Assembly (NCBI RefSeq): GCF_001952855.1
Contig: NZ_LPNO01000006.1
Location: 11,388 to 75,387 of the forward strand
Length of the DNA: 64,000 bases
Reading direction: 5' to 3'
Origin: Pseudomonas sp. ATCC PTA-122608
GTDB taxonomy: Bacteria; Pseudomonadota; Gammaproteobacteria; Pseudomonadales; Pseudomonadaceae
A model generated the notes under the pieces. It worked only from the letters and a program-made list of their open reading frames with translations, was not told the origin of the DNA and ran no database searches. Positions 51,372 to 61,194 of this stretch are shown here, one piece after another; positions within the stretch are counted from its first letter, which is position 1; each line of letters opens with the position of its first letter. A program made the position numbers and the translations under genes.

Positions 51372-51426
51372 CCAGCTTGCGGCGCATTGTGCGGTCCGCG
51401 CCCCTACTGTGCAAGACCGAGCCGCC

Positions 51427-52347
51427 ATGACCACCTCCCCATTGTTTTCCCGTTTCAGCAAAGCCGAATGTGTATTGGTGGTGATCACCATGTTTTGGGG
51501 CGGCACCTTTTTGCTGGTGCAGCACGCCATGGCCGTGAGCGGCCCGATGTTTTTTGTCGGCCTGCGGTTTGCGGCGGCGGCTGTGATCGTCGGGGCGTTT
51601 TCATTGCGCAGCCTGCGAGGCCTGACGCTGTTTGAGTTGAAGGCCGGGTGCTTTATCGGTGTGGCGATCATGTTTGGCTACGGTTTGCAGACCATTGGCT
51701 TGCAGACGATCCTGAGCAGCCAGTCGGCATTTATTACTGCGCTGTATGTGCCATTCGTGCCGCTGCTGCAATGGCTGGTACTGGGACGGCGGCCGGGGTT
51801 GATGCCGAGCATCGGCATCATGCTGGCGTTTACCGGGTTGATGCTGTTGACCGGCCCGGCCGGGGCATCACTGAATTTCAGCCCCGGTGAAATCGCCACG
51901 CTGATCGGTGCGGTGGCGATTGCCGCCGAGATCATCCTGATCAGCGCCTTTGCCGGGCAGGTGGATGTGCGTCGGGTGACGGTGGTGCAACTGGCCACGG
52001 CTTCAGTGCTGTCGTTCCTGATGGTGGTGCCGATGGGCGAGGCGCTGCCGGAGTTTTCCTGGTTGCTGCTGTTCAGCGCGGTGGGCCTGGGACTCACCAG
52101 CGCGGTGATTCAGGTGGCGATGAACTGGGCGCAGAAAAGCGTCTCGCCGACTCGCGCCACGCTGATTTATGCCGGGGAGCCGGTGTGGGCCGGCGTGGTC
52201 GGGCGGATTGCCGGCGAGCGCTTCCCACCGATTGCCATGGTGGGCGCGGCGTTGATTGTGGCGGCGGTGATTGTCAGTGAGATGAAAACCCGCCGGCAGC
52301 GGCTCGCCGAACACGAGATCGAACTGGAACACGAAAAGCAGGGTTAA
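51427..52347 (+). CDS. DMT-family (EamA) transporter
   Basis: A 306-residue inner-membrane protein of the drug/metabolite transporter superfamily with two EamA repeats and about ten helices (ECVLVVITMFWGGTFLLVQHAMAVSGPMFFVGLRFAAAAVIVG starts repeat 1). ATG 51427 is chosen because the frame upstream lies in the divergent promoter. It is typically an amino acid or metabolite exporter, and is paired with the XRE-cupin regulator, a common arrangement for such exporters. Confidence 0.88.
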   Translation: MTTSPLFSRFSKAECVLVVITMFWGGTFLLVQHAMAVSGPMFFVGLRFAAAAVIVGAFSLRSLRGLTLFELKAGCFIGVAIMFGYGLQTIGLQTILSSQSAFITALYVPFVPLLQWLVLGRRPGLMPSIGIMLAFTGLMLLTGPAGASLNFSPGEIATLIGAVAIAAEIILISAFAGQVDVRRVTVVQLATASVLSFLMVVPMGEALPEFSWLLLFSAVGLGLTSAVIQVAMNWAQKSVSPTRATLIYAGEPVWAGVVGRIAGERFPPIAMVGAALIVAAVIVSEMKTRRQRLAEHEIELEHEKQG

Positions 52348-52352
52348 ACGCC

Positions 52353-53930
52353 TCAGAGGCGCAACTCGCCGTCCAGGTTAATGGATTGCAGAAACGCCTC
52401 GTCATGGGACACCACGATCAATGCCCCCTGGTATTGATTGAGCATTTGCTCCAGGGCAATCCGGCTGGGCAAGTCCAGATGGTTATCGGGTTCGTCCAAC
52501 AACAGCAATTGCGGCGGACGCTGGGCGTAGAGCTGTGCGGCCAGGGCAATTTTCAGGCGCTCGCCACCGCTCAGTTGGCAGGTGTCGAGCATCGCGCGGT
52601 CAGCATCAATGCCCATTTGCGCCAGCCGGGTACGCGCTTCGCTTTGCGTCAATAGCGGATTACTTTCGTAGAGCCATTGCACCGCCGTGCGTTCGGGGTG
52701 CTCCAGCCCGGCGTGTTGGTCCAGCCAGCCGATATGGCAACTGCGCGCCAACTCACCGGCAGCCACCGGCAACTGGCCGGCAATCACCCGCAGCAGGGTC
52801 GACTTGCCACTGCCATTGGCCCCCAGGATCGCCATGCGCATCGGGCCGGTCAGGGTGAGATTGATCGGTGCGCGGCTGCCAAACGGCAGCACCACCTCGT
52901 TGAGTTGCAACACCAGCTTGCCCTGAGGCACCACGCTTTCCGGCGACAGCATCATGCGCTGGATCTCGGGCGCACACCGTGCACGCGCCTCGGCGATCCG
53001 CTGCTGTTGCTGCTCACGCGCCAGCTGCTGATTGAGGCGCAACTTGCCCTGGCTGTTTTCACTGCGCTCTTTCTGGGCGTTGGTGATCAGTTTGGTCTGA
53101 TTGCCATCCCGGGCCTGGCGGTCGCCCCGGGCATTGCGGCGCTGCTGACGCTCCATCTGGATGACCGCTTCACGCTGCTCACGTCTGGCGTGCGCGCGCT
53201 CCCCCTGCAACGCCGACTGGAACGCTTGCTGCTCCTGCTCCCGTGTCGCCGCATAGTGGCTGTAATTACCGCCGTACACCGCCAAGCCCTTGGGCGACAG
53301 TTCGACAATCTCGTCTACGTGCTCCAGCAACCCACGGTCATGGCTGATCAGCACTAGGCCGCCGGACCACCGATCAATCTGCTGGGCAAGCTTGTGTTGC
53401 TGATCAATGTCCAAGTGGTTGCTGGGCTCATCGAGGATCAACCAGTCTGCCCTGGACAACCAGGCGCCCAGCAAAGCGACGCGCTGGCGTTCGCCCCCAC
53501 TGAGGGCCGCGGTAGGCGAGTCGGCAGCCAAGTGCCCCAGGCCTATGTGTTCAAGGGCCGCCGCCAGTCGAGGCGCGCAATCCCATTGATCGACCGCCAG
53601 TGCATGGTCGTGCTCGTCCAGACTGCCCTCGGTGATACGCGCCAACGCCGCCAGCACTTGGTCGACACCTGCCAGCGCCGCTACGGTGGGATAGCGCTCG
53701 GGCTCCAGCAGTTGCGTCACCGCGTACACACTGCCCTCACGGCGCACATGCCCGCGGGTGGGCTGCAAGGTGCCCGCGAGCATTGCGCCCAACAAGGACT
53801 TGCCAGTCCCATTGGCCCCCACGAGGCCGGTCGCCCGGGCGCTGAAGGCATGGTTCAGGTTGTCGAACAGCATGCGCCCGTCCGGCAGGCTGTAGGCGAC
53901 ATGGTCAAGTTGAAGCAATCGTTGGGTCAT
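52353..53930 (-). CDS. ABC-F family ATPase
   Basis: A 525-residue soluble protein with two ABC domains and no membrane part. Domain 1 has LVGANGTGKSLLG and LSGGERQRVALLGAWLSRADWLILDEPSNHLD; domain 2 has ILGANGSGKSTLL and LSGGERLKIALAAQL...LLLLDEPDNHLD. The Arg/Gln/Glu-rich linker (about residues 240-310) is the ABC-F interdomain region that reaches the ribosomal P-site. It is an Uup/YheS-like translation factor, possibly with antibiotic protection. AAGGA precedes the start. A hairpin-rich 186-bp leader lies upstream. Confidence 0.9.
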   Translation of the reverse strand: MTQRLLQLDHVAYSLPDGRMLFDNLNHAFSARATGLVGANGTGKSLLGAMLAGTLQPTRGHVRREGSVYAVTQLLEPERYPTVAALAGVDQVLAALARITEGSLDEHDHALAVDQWDCAPRLAAALEHIGLGHLAADSPTAALSGGERQRVALLGAWLSRADWLILDEPSNHLDIDQQHKLAQQIDRWSGGLVLISHDRGLLEHVDEIVELSPKGLAVYGGNYSHYAATREQEQQAFQSALQGERAHARREQREAVIQMERQQRRNARGDRQARDGNQTKLITNAQKERSENSQGKLRLNQQLAREQQQQRIAEARARCAPEIQRMMLSPESVVPQGKLVLQLNEVVLPFGSRAPINLTLTGPMRMAILGANGSGKSTLLRVIAGQLPVAAGELARSCHIGWLDQHAGLEHPERTAVQWLYESNPLLTQSEARTRLAQMGIDADRAMLDTCQLSGGERLKIALAAQLYAQRPPQLLLLDEPDNHLDLPSRIALEQMLNQYQGALIVVSHDEAFLQSINLDGELRL

Positions 53931-53948
53931 GACACGTCCTTATGCAAC

Positions 53949-54027
53949 AGGCTGAAAAAAACCTTTGAACAGCATACCTGCCCTGAATACAGGCATTGAA
54001 ACAATGCCAAACAGTCTTTTTCAGCCT
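53949..54027. promoter_or_regulatory. Nested hairpins between ABC-F and sha operons
   Basis: AGGCTGAAAAA (53949-53959) and TTTTTCAGCCT (54017-54027) are perfect inverted repeats. They enclose GGCATTG-AAA-CAATGCC (53992-54008) and a small CCTG-AATA-CAGG stem. On the minus strand the structure would lie in the leader of the ABC-F gene just before its ribosome site; on the plus strand it lies 90 bp before shaA. Confidence 0.6.
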
Positions 54028-54116
54028 ACCTTGTAGGATCCTGCCACATCTTGCCGTTTGGTGATCAAGATTCCGGCACGTATGATGCATCCCAAACTCC
54101 CGCAGATTAGAAGCCT

Positions 54117-57038
54117 ATGTCCCTGATAGTTCTACTGCTTCTGCCCTTTATCGGCAGCTGTCTCGCGGCCTTGCTGCCGCACAACGCACGTAATACAGAG
54201 TCCCTGCTGGCCGGCCTCGTCGCCCTGGTCGGGACGGTTCAAGTCGCCCTGCTCTACCCCCAGATCGCCCACGGTGGCGTGATACGTGAAGAATTCATGT
54301 GGTTGCCCAGCCTCGGGCTGAACTTCGTATTGCGCATGGACGGTTTTGCCTGGTTGTTCTCGATGCTGGTACTGGGCATCGGGACCCTGGTGTCGCTGTA
54401 CGCTCGTTATTACATGTCGCCGGAAGACCCGGTGCCGCGTTTCTTCGCGTTTTTCCTGGCGTTTATGGGCGCCATGCTTGGCTTGGTGATTTCCGGCAAC
54501 CTGATCCAGATCGTCTTCTTCTGGGAGCTCACCAGCCTGTTCTCGTTCCTGTTGATCGGCTACTGGCACCACCGCGCCGATGCCCGGCGTGGCGCCTATA
54601 TGGCGCTGATGGTCACCGGCGCCGGCGGCTTGTGCCTTCTGGCAGGGGTGATGCTGCTCGGGCATATCGTCGGCAGCTACGACCTGGACCAGGTCCTGGC
54701 GGCCGGTGATCAGATCCGTGCCCATTCGCTGTACCCGATCATGCTCGCCCTGGTGCTGATCGGCGCCCTGAGCAAAAGCGCGCAATTCCCCTTCCACTTC
54801 TGGCTGCCCCACGCCATGGCTGCACCGACGCCGGTGTCGGCCTACCTGCACTCGGCGACGATGGTGAAGGCCGGCGTGTTCCTGCTGGCCCGCCTGTGGC
54901 CGTCGCTGTCCGGCAGCGAAGAGTGGTTCTGGATTGTCGGCGGTGCCGGCGCCATTACCCTGCTGCTCGGCGCTTATTGCGCCATGTTCCAGAACGATCT
55001 CAAGGGCCTTTTGGCCTACTCCACCATCAGCCACCTCGGGCTGATCACCTTGCTGCTGGGCCTCAACAGCCCGCTGGCCGCCGTCGCCGCGGTGTTCCAT
55101 ATCCTCAACCACGCCACCTTCAAGGCGTCGCTGTTCATGGCGGCGGGGATCATCGACCACGAAAGCGGCACCCGTGACATTCGCAAGCTCAGCGGCTTGG
55201 TGAAGCTGATTCCGTTTACCGCGACGCTGGCGATGGTCGCCAGTGCGTCCATGGCCGGCGTGCCGCTGCTCAACGGCTTCCTGTCCAAGGAAATGTTCTT
55301 CGCCGAAACCGTATTTATCTCCGCCACCGCCTGGGTTGAAATCGCCCTGCCGGTCATCGCGACTATCGCCGGTACCTTCAGCGTGGCCTATGCCCTGCGC
55401 TTTACCGTGGATGTGTTCTTCGGCCCTAAAGCCACCAACCTGCCTCACACTCCGCACGAGCCACCACGCTGGATGCGCGCGCCGGTGGAGTTGCTGGTGT
55501 TTACCTGCCTGCTGGTGGGGATTTTCCCGGCCCAGGTGGTCGGTTCGATCCTCGCCGCTGCCGCCCTGCCGGTGGTCGGCGGTGAGCTGCCAGAGTACAG
55601 CCTCGCCATCTGGCACGGCTGGAACGCGCCGATGATCATGAGCCTGGTGGCCATGTCCGGCGGTGTCGTGCTCTATCTGCTACTGCGCAAGCAGCTCAAG
55701 CTGGGCCGCTTCAAATACCCGCCGATCATCAGCTACTTCAACGGCAAGCGCGGCTTCGAGCGCTGCCTGGTGGTGATGATGCGTGGGGTGCGCAAGATCG
55801 AAAAACGCATCAGCACCAAGCGCCTGCAAACCCAGTTGTTCCTGCTGGTGCTGGCGGCAGTGATCGCCGGGTTGATCCCGATGCTCTACAGCGGTATCAG
55901 TTGGGGCGACCGGCCGAAGATCCCGGGCTCCATCGTGTTCGTCACCCTGTGGCTGCTGGCGATCGCCTGTGCCCTGGGCGCCGCCTGGCAAGCCAAGTAC
56001 CACCGGCTGGCGGCCCTGACCATGGTCAGCGTGTGCGGCCTGATGACCTGCGTGACTTTCGTCTGGTTCTCCGCGCCGGACCTGGCGCTGACCCAACTGG
56101 TGGTGGAAGTGGTCACCACCGTGCTGATCCTGCTGGGCCTGCGCTGGCTGCCACGGCGGATCGAAGAAGTTTCGCCACTGCCAAGCTCGTTGCGCAAGGC
56201 ACGCATCCGCCGTCTGCGGGACTTCCTCCTGTCCACCGTGGTCGGTGGCGGCATGGCGCTGCTCTCGTACGCGATGCTGACCCGCCAGACCCCCAACGAT
56301 ATCTCCTCGTTCTACCTCAGCCGCGCCCTGCCCGAAGGCGGCGGCAGCAATGTGGTGAACGTGATGCTGGTGGACTTCCGCGGGTTCGACACCCTGGGCG
56401 AAATCACCGTGCTCGGCGCCGTGGCGCTGACTGTCTACGCCCTGCTACGCCGCTTCCGCCCTTCGAAAGAAAGCATGGAATTGCCGGCGCAACAGCGCCA
56501 GCTCGCACCCGACGTAGCCACCGACCTGGTCAACCCGCGCCAGGCCAGCGACACCGCCCTGGGCTTCATGATGGTGCCGGCCGTGCTGGTGCGCCTGCTG
56601 CTGCCGATTGCCCTGGTGGTCTCGTTCTATTTGTTCATGCGTGGTCACAACCAACCGGGCGGCGGGTTTGTCGCCGGGCTGGTGATGTCGGTGGCGTTCA
56701 TCCTGCAATACATGGTCGCCGGTACCCAGTGGGTCGAGGCGCAGATGAGCCTGCGGCCGATGCGCTGGATGGGCTTTGGCTTGCTGTCGGCAACGTTGAC
56801 CGGGCTTGGCGCACTGTTTGCCGGCTACCCGTTCCTCACCACCCACACCTGGCACTTCAGCCTGCCGGTGCTGGGCGACATCCACGTCGCCAGCGCGCTG
56901 TTCTTCGACGTCGGCGTGTACGCCATGGTGGTCGGCTCGACCTTGCTGATGCTCACCGCCCTGGGCCACCAATCGGTGCGTGCCCATAAACCCAGCAACC
57001 AGGCGAAAGCCGTTGCCAGCCAAGGAGGAGCCGCCTGA
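54117..57038 (+). CDS. shaA: Cation/H+ antiporter subunit A (fused A and B)
   Basis: A 973-residue membrane protein, the large subunit of Sha/Mrp/Pha complexes that exchange Na+ or K+ for protons. The first two thirds resemble NuoL (FFWELTSLFSFLLIGYWHH, AQFPFHFWLPHAMAAPTPVSAYLHSATMVKAG, LKGLLAYSTISHLGL). The C-terminal third (from about residue 790, FLFMRGHNQPGGGFVAGLVMSVAFILQYM) is the MrpB domain, so there is no separate B gene. It opens an operon whose genes overlap or abut. Confidence 0.95.
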   Translation: MSLIVLLLLPFIGSCLAALLPHNARNTESLLAGLVALVGTVQVALLYPQIAHGGVIREEFMWLPSLGLNFVLRMDGFAWLFSMLVLGIGTLVSLYARYYMSPEDPVPRFFAFFLAFMGAMLGLVISGNLIQIVFFWELTSLFSFLLIGYWHHRADARRGAYMALMVTGAGGLCLLAGVMLLGHIVGSYDLDQVLAAGDQIRAHSLYPIMLALVLIGALSKSAQFPFHFWLPHAMAAPTPVSAYLHSATMVKAGVFLLARLWPSLSGSEEWFWIVGGAGAITLLLGAYCAMFQNDLKGLLAYSTISHLGLITLLLGLNSPLAAVAAVFHILNHATFKASLFMAAGIIDHESGTRDIRKLSGLVKLIPFTATLAMVASASMAGVPLLNGFLSKEMFFAETVFISATAWVEIALPVIATIAGTFSVAYALRFTVDVFFGPKATNLPHTPHEPPRWMRAPVELLVFTCLLVGIFPAQVVGSILAAAALPVVGGELPEYSLAIWHGWNAPMIMSLVAMSGGVVLYLLLRKQLKLGRFKYPPIISYFNGKRGFERCLVVMMRGVRKIEKRISTKRLQTQLFLLVLAAVIAGLIPMLYSGISWGDRPKIPGSIVFVTLWLLAIACALGAAWQAKYHRLAALTMVSVCGLMTCVTFVWFSAPDLALTQLVVEVVTTVLILLGLRWLPRRIEEVSPLPSSLRKARIRRLRDFLLSTVVGGGMALLSYAMLTRQTPNDISSFYLSRALPEGGGSNVVNVMLVDFRGFDTLGEITVLGAVALTVYALLRRFRPSKESMELPAQQRQLAPDVATDLVNPRQASDTALGFMMVPAVLVRLLLPIALVVSFYLFMRGHNQPGGGFVAGLVMSVAFILQYMVAGTQWVEAQMSLRPMRWMGFGLLSATLTGLGALFAGYPFLTTHTWHFSLPVLGDIHVASALFFDVGVYAMVVGSTLLMLTALGHQSVRAHKPSNQAKAVASQGGAA

Positions 57039-57382
57039 TGGAAGAAGTCATCGCAATTGCCATTGGGGTCCTGGCGGCCTCCGGCGTCTGGCTGATCCTG
57101 CGGCCACGGACGTTCCAGGTGGTGACGGGCCTGTGCCTGCTCTCCTACGGGGTCAACCTGTTCATCTTCAGCATGGGCAGCCTGTTTATCGGCAAGGAGC
57201 CGATCATCAAGGACGGCGTGCCGCAAGACTTGCTCAACTACACCGATCCGCTGCCCCAGGCCCTGGTGCTGACGGCAATCGTGATCAGCTTCGCCATGAC
57301 CGCGCTGTTCCTGGTGGTGCTGCTGGCGTCCCGGGGCCTGACCGGCACTGACCATGTGGACGGCCGGGAGCCCAAGGAATGA
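57038..57382 (+). CDS. shaC: Cation/H+ antiporter subunit C
   Basis: A 114-residue NuoK-like protein with three helices (IAIAIGVLAASGVWLIL, VVTGLCLLSYGVNLFIFSMG, ALVLTAIVISFAMTALFLVVLLA). The conserved DPLPQALVLTAIVISF block is diagnostic for MrpC/PhaC. Its ATG shares one base with the stop of shaA. Confidence 0.95.
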   Translation: MEEVIAIAIGVLAASGVWLILRPRTFQVVTGLCLLSYGVNLFIFSMGSLFIGKEPIIKDGVPQDLLNYTDPLPQALVLTAIVISFAMTALFLVVLLASRGLTGTDHVDGREPKE

Positions 57383-59061
57383 CCTGGATGAATCAACTGA
57401 TCATCGCGCCGATCCTGCTGCCGTTGCTGACCGCCGCGCTGATGCTGATGCTCGGCGAGAAACACCGCCCGCTCAAGGCACGGATCAACCTGTTCTCCAG
57501 CATGGTCGGCCTCGGCATCGCCGTGCTGTTGCTGTACTGGACCCAAAAAGGCGGCCCCGGCTCCATCGGCGTGTACCTGCCGGGCAACTGGCAGGTGCCA
57601 TTCGGCATCGTGCTGGTGGTGGACCAACTGTCGGCGATGATGCTGGTGCTCACCGGGATCATCGGCGTCAGCGCCCTGTTGTTTGCCATGGCCCGTTGGG
57701 ACCGTGCCGGCACCAGCTTCCATGCACTGTTCCAGATTCAGTTGATGGGCCTGTATGGCGCCTTCCTGACCGCCGACCTGTTCAACCTGTTCGTGTTTTT
57801 CGAGGTGCTGCTGGCGGCGTCCTACGGCTTGATGCTCCACGGCTCCGGTCGGGCGCGGGTGTCATCGGGGCTGCATTACATCTCGATCAACCTGCTGGCT
57901 TCGACCTTGTTCCTGATTGGCGCAGCGCTGATCTACGGCGTCACCGGCACCCTGAACTTTGCCGACCTGGCCCTGAAAATCCCGTTGGTACCGGAGGCCG
58001 ATCGCGGCCTGCTGCACGCCGGTGCAGGTATCCTCGCCGTCGCCTTCCTGGCCAAGGCCGGCATGTGGCCGCTGAACTTCTGGCTGGCACCCGCCTACTC
58101 CTCGGCGAGTGCGCCGGTGGCGGCGATGTTTGCGATCATGACCAAGGTCGGCGTGTACACCGTGCTGCGCCTGTGGAACCTGCTGTTCTCCGGCCAGGCC
58201 GGGGCCTCGGCGCTGTTTGGCGGTGACTGGCTGATCTATGGCGGCATGGCGACCATCGTCTGCGCGGCGCTGGCAATGATCGCCGCGCAACGCCTGGAAC
58301 GCATGGCCAGCCTGAGCATTCTGGTGTCCGCCGGGATCCTGCTGTCGGCGGTGGGGTTTGCCCAGCCAAGCCTGACGGCCGGGGCGCTGTTTTATCTGGT
58401 CAGTTCCACCCTGGCGTTGAGCGCGCTGTTCCTGCTGGCCGAGCTGATCGAGCGTTCGCGCTCGGCCAACGACATGCCCTTGGACGATGAAATCGAAGCC
58501 CTGCCCAAGGCCATGGAATCCCTGCATCCACCGCCCGGCACCAACCTCGACGATGAACAGAAAGCCGTAGTCGGCCAGGTGATTCCCTGGACCGTAGCGT
58601 TCCTCGGCCTGAGCTTTATCGCCTGTGCCCTGCTGATCATCGGCATGCCGCCGCTGTCCGGGTTTATCGGCAAGCTCAGCCTGCTCAGCGCGTTGATCAA
58701 CCCGATGGGGCTGGGCAATGCCGTCGACGAACCGGTGCGCCCGGCGGCGTGGGGCCTGGTGGCGCTGTTGATCTTCTCCGGCCTGGCCTCGCTGATCGCC
58801 TTCGCCCGCCTCGGTATCCAGCGTTTCTGGACCCCGGAAGAACGCCCGTCGCCGCTGTTGCGCCGCTTCGAGTGCGTGCCGATTTTCTTCCTGCTGGGCC
58901 TGAGCATCGTCCTGACCTTCAAGGCCGAGCCGCTGATGCGCTACACCCAGGCCGCCGCCGAAAGCCTGAACAACCCGGAGCATTATGTGATGGCGGTCAT
59001 GGCGACGCGCCCGGTGCCGAGCCCTGAAGCCAAGGCCGCCGCATTGGAGATGCAGCCATGA
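57379..59061 (+). CDS. shaD: Cation/H+ antiporter subunit D
   Basis: A 560-residue NuoN/NuoM-like membrane protein with about 14 helices and the proton-channel segments VAFLAKAGMWPLNFWLAPAYSSASAPVAAMFAIMTKVGVY. A longer polar loop near residues 360-390 (MPLDDEIEALPKAMESLHPPPGTNLDDEQ) is typical of the Pseudomonas and Rhizobium Pha type. It overlaps shaC by 4 bp. Confidence 0.95.
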   Translation: MTWMNQLIIAPILLPLLTAALMLMLGEKHRPLKARINLFSSMVGLGIAVLLLYWTQKGGPGSIGVYLPGNWQVPFGIVLVVDQLSAMMLVLTGIIGVSALLFAMARWDRAGTSFHALFQIQLMGLYGAFLTADLFNLFVFFEVLLAASYGLMLHGSGRARVSSGLHYISINLLASTLFLIGAALIYGVTGTLNFADLALKIPLVPEADRGLLHAGAGILAVAFLAKAGMWPLNFWLAPAYSSASAPVAAMFAIMTKVGVYTVLRLWNLLFSGQAGASALFGGDWLIYGGMATIVCAALAMIAAQRLERMASLSILVSAGILLSAVGFAQPSLTAGALFYLVSSTLALSALFLLAELIERSRSANDMPLDDEIEALPKAMESLHPPPGTNLDDEQKAVVGQVIPWTVAFLGLSFIACALLIIGMPPLSGFIGKLSLLSALINPMGLGNAVDEPVRPAAWGLVALLIFSGLASLIAFARLGIQRFWTPEERPSPLLRRFECVPIFFLLGLSIVLTFKAEPLMRYTQAAAESLNNPEHYVMAVMATRPVPSPEAKAAALEMQP

Positions 59062-59546
59062 AGCGTCTGTTCCCTGCCCCGTGGCTGTCGTTGGCGCTGT
59101 GGTTGTTGTGGCTGGTGTTGAACCTGTCCGTCAGCCCCGGCAACCTGCTGCTGGGTGCGATTCTCGGTTTTGCCGCACCGCTGATGATGGCGCCGCTGCG
59201 CCCGTTGCCGATCCGCATCCGCCGCCCGGGCGTGATGATCCGCCTGTTCTTCATGGTGGGCCGTGACGTGATCATCTCCAATCTTGCCGTAGCCTGGGGC
59301 ATCCTGGTCTGCAGTTCGCGTCCTCCGCGCTCGCGTTTTATCAAGATCCCGCTGGACCTGCGGGATGCAAACGGCCTGGCCGTACTGGCGATGATCACCA
59401 GCGTGACGCCGGGCACCGTGTGGTCGGAACTGGCCCTGGACCGCAGCATCCTGCTGATCCACGTGTTCGACCTGGATGACGAAGCGCAGTTTATCGAGCA
59501 CTTCAAACACGCCTACGAACGGCCCCTGATGGAGATCTTCGAATGA
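59058..59546 (+). CDS. shaE: Cation/H+ antiporter subunit E
   Basis: A 162-residue MrpE/PhaE protein. It has two or three N-terminal helices (PWLSLALWLLWLVLNLSVSPGNLLLGAILGFAAPL) and a cytoplasmic C-terminal domain with ANGLAVLAMITSVTPGTVWSELALDRSILLIHVFDLDDE. It overlaps shaD and shaF by 4 bp each. Confidence 0.93.
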   Translation: MKRLFPAPWLSLALWLLWLVLNLSVSPGNLLLGAILGFAAPLMMAPLRPLPIRIRRPGVMIRLFFMVGRDVIISNLAVAWGILVCSSRPPRSRFIKIPLDLRDANGLAVLAMITSVTPGTVWSELALDRSILLIHVFDLDDEAQFIEHFKHAYERPLMEIFE

Positions 59547-59821
59547 GCGCCCTGCTCTCCAATGCGATCCTGTTGAGCCTGTTCCTGTTTTCCCTGGCCA
59601 TGGTGCTGACGTTGATTCGCCTGTTCAAAGGCCCGTCGGCCCAGGACCGGGTCCTCGCGCTGGATTACCTGTACATCCTGGCCATGCTGATGATGCTGGT
59701 GCTGGGCATTCGGTATGCCAGTGACACGTATTTTGAAGCGGCATTGTTGATTGCGCTGTTTGGTTTTGTGGGGTCGTTTGCCCTGGCGAAATTCCTGCTG
59801 CGTGGGGAGGTGATCGAATGA
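59543..59821 (+). CDS. shaF: Cation/H+ antiporter subunit F
   Basis: A 92-residue MrpF/PhaF protein with three helices and the family block LIRLFKGPSAQDRVLALDYLYILAMLMML. It overlaps shaG by 4 bp. Confidence 0.93.
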   Translation: MSALLSNAILLSLFLFSLAMVLTLIRLFKGPSAQDRVLALDYLYILAMLMMLVLGIRYASDTYFEAALLIALFGFVGSFALAKFLLRGEVIE

Positions 59822-60186
59822 TCAATATGGGTGTGTTACCGCTGTGGGTTGAAGTGATCGTCGCGGTTTTATTGGTGCTTAGCAGCCTGTTTGCGCTGAT
59901 TGGAGCGATTGGGCTGTTGCGGATGAAGGACTTCTTTCAGCGCATGCACCCACCGGCACTGGCCTCGACGCTGGGGGCGTGGTGTGTGGCGTTGGCCTCG
60001 ATCATCTACTTTTCGGTGCTCAAGTCCGGGCCGGTGTTGCACGGTTGGTTGATTCCGATCCTGCTGTCGATCACGGTACCGGTGACCACGTTGCTGCTGG
60101 CGCGTACGGCGTTGTTCCGCAAGCGCATGGCCGGGGACGACGTGCCGGCTGAAGTCAGTAGCCGTGGGACCGACAGCGGCAGCTGA
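59818..60186 (+). CDS. shaG: Cation/H+ antiporter subunit G
   Basis: A 122-residue MrpG/PhaG protein with three helices and the signature GAIGLLRMKDFFQRMHPPALASTLGAWCVALASIIYF. It is the last gene of the operon; a short inverted repeat (ACAGATA/TATCTGT, 60193-60208) follows but lacks a U tract. Confidence 0.93.
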   Translation: MINMGVLPLWVEVIVAVLLVLSSLFALIGAIGLLRMKDFFQRMHPPALASTLGAWCVALASIIYFSVLKSGPVLHGWLIPILLSITVPVTTLLLARTALFRKRMAGDDVPAEVSSRGTDSGS

Positions 60187-60273
60187 AAATACAGATAACT
60201 ATCTGTCACCCCGGCCATGACTCCCCCTCGTACCTTTATCGGACAACCTACCTTTCCGATACAGGTAAAGACC

Positions 60274-61194
60274 ATGTATACCCATTCCGATGCACTGACC
60301 ACGCTGTTTGATTTACTCAACTCGCTGAACGCGCTGATTTCACAATTGACCACCCAGCAACAGGCCGCCAAAAAGCGAGGTCTCGAGTTGTATCAACTCG
60401 GTGAATTCGAAGAGTGCGAAACTCACCTGACCATCTCCGCTTTGGCCGGCGATGCCCCGTCCCAATACGCCTTGGGCGAAGCCATTCGGCGCCGGGTCGG
60501 CAGTGTCAGCCCCGAGGCCCAGGCGTGCTATCGCCTGGCTGCCGACCAGGATCATGTGTACGCCCTGATGCGCCTGGGTGGCGAAACCAACCTGGCCAAA
60601 GCCAAGACCCTCGCCCAGTCGGGTGCCGATGCAGGCGAGGGCGAGGCGATGCTGCAACTGTACGAGCTGACCCAAGACCGCTCATGGCTTGTCAAGGCAG
60701 GTGATGCAGGCTGCGCAGAGGCCTATTACATCGCCGCGCTGCTGTTTGACAAAAACCAGGCCAGTGACAATCGCGACTCCATGTTGAGGTATGCGGCCTT
60801 CAAGGATTTTCCACCCGCGATGACGTGGCTGGGGAATATGCAAACCTATTACCGCAACCTCTCCTACCAGCGCATTCACCTTGAAAAAAGACTGGCCCTC
60901 AATGAACTCGACGGGGTCATGACCTACGCCGCGGCGCTTGCCGGTATCAATGTCGAAGAGACCAGCCGCTACTACTATCCCATCAACCTGACCCATGCCT
61001 ATGGCCTGTATTGGTTGGTCATGGACAGCACCCGGCAAAATGCCCGGCATCGTGAGGCTGCGACCTGCCTGCAACAGCTAGGCACCGAATTGAGCGCCGA
61101 GCAAATAGAAACCGCCAAGGCGTATGGCCGCCAGTGGAAAGCCGATCATCCGGCCCTGTCGGAGTTCAGGTTGACCTACAGCGATATGAAATAA
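60274..61194 (+). CDS. Sel1-like repeat protein
   Basis: A 306-residue soluble helical protein; ATG 60274 is preferred over an upstream in-frame start because the family begins near MYTHSDALTTLFDLLNSLNAL. Sel1/TPR-like units are visible (FEECETHLTISALAGDAPSQYALGEAIRRR, ACYRLAADQDHVYALMRLG, LVKAGDAGCAEAYYIAALLFD, RYAAFKDFPPAMTWLGNMQ). No signal peptide is present. It probably serves as a protein-interaction scaffold; partner unknown. It lies 87 bp after the sha operon and converges with the signal peptidase gene. Confidence 0.75.
   Translation: MYTHSDALTTLFDLLNSLNALISQLTTQQQAAKKRGLELYQLGEFEECETHLTISALAGDAPSQYALGEAIRRRVGSVSPEAQACYRLAADQDHVYALMRLGGETNLAKAKTLAQSGADAGEGEAMLQLYELTQDRSWLVKAGDAGCAEAYYIAALLFDKNQASDNRDSMLRYAAFKDFPPAMTWLGNMQTYYRNLSYQRIHLEKRLALNELDGVMTYAAALAGINVEETSRYYYPINLTHAYGLYWLVMDSTRQNARHREAATCLQQLGTELSAEQIETAKAYGRQWKADHPALSEFRLTYSDMK

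Noticed and set aside
54132..55616. A 494-codon minus-strand ORF opposite shaA
   Set aside because: The plus-strand frame is a textbook antiporter subunit; the antisense frame is an Arg/Gln/His-rich shadow.
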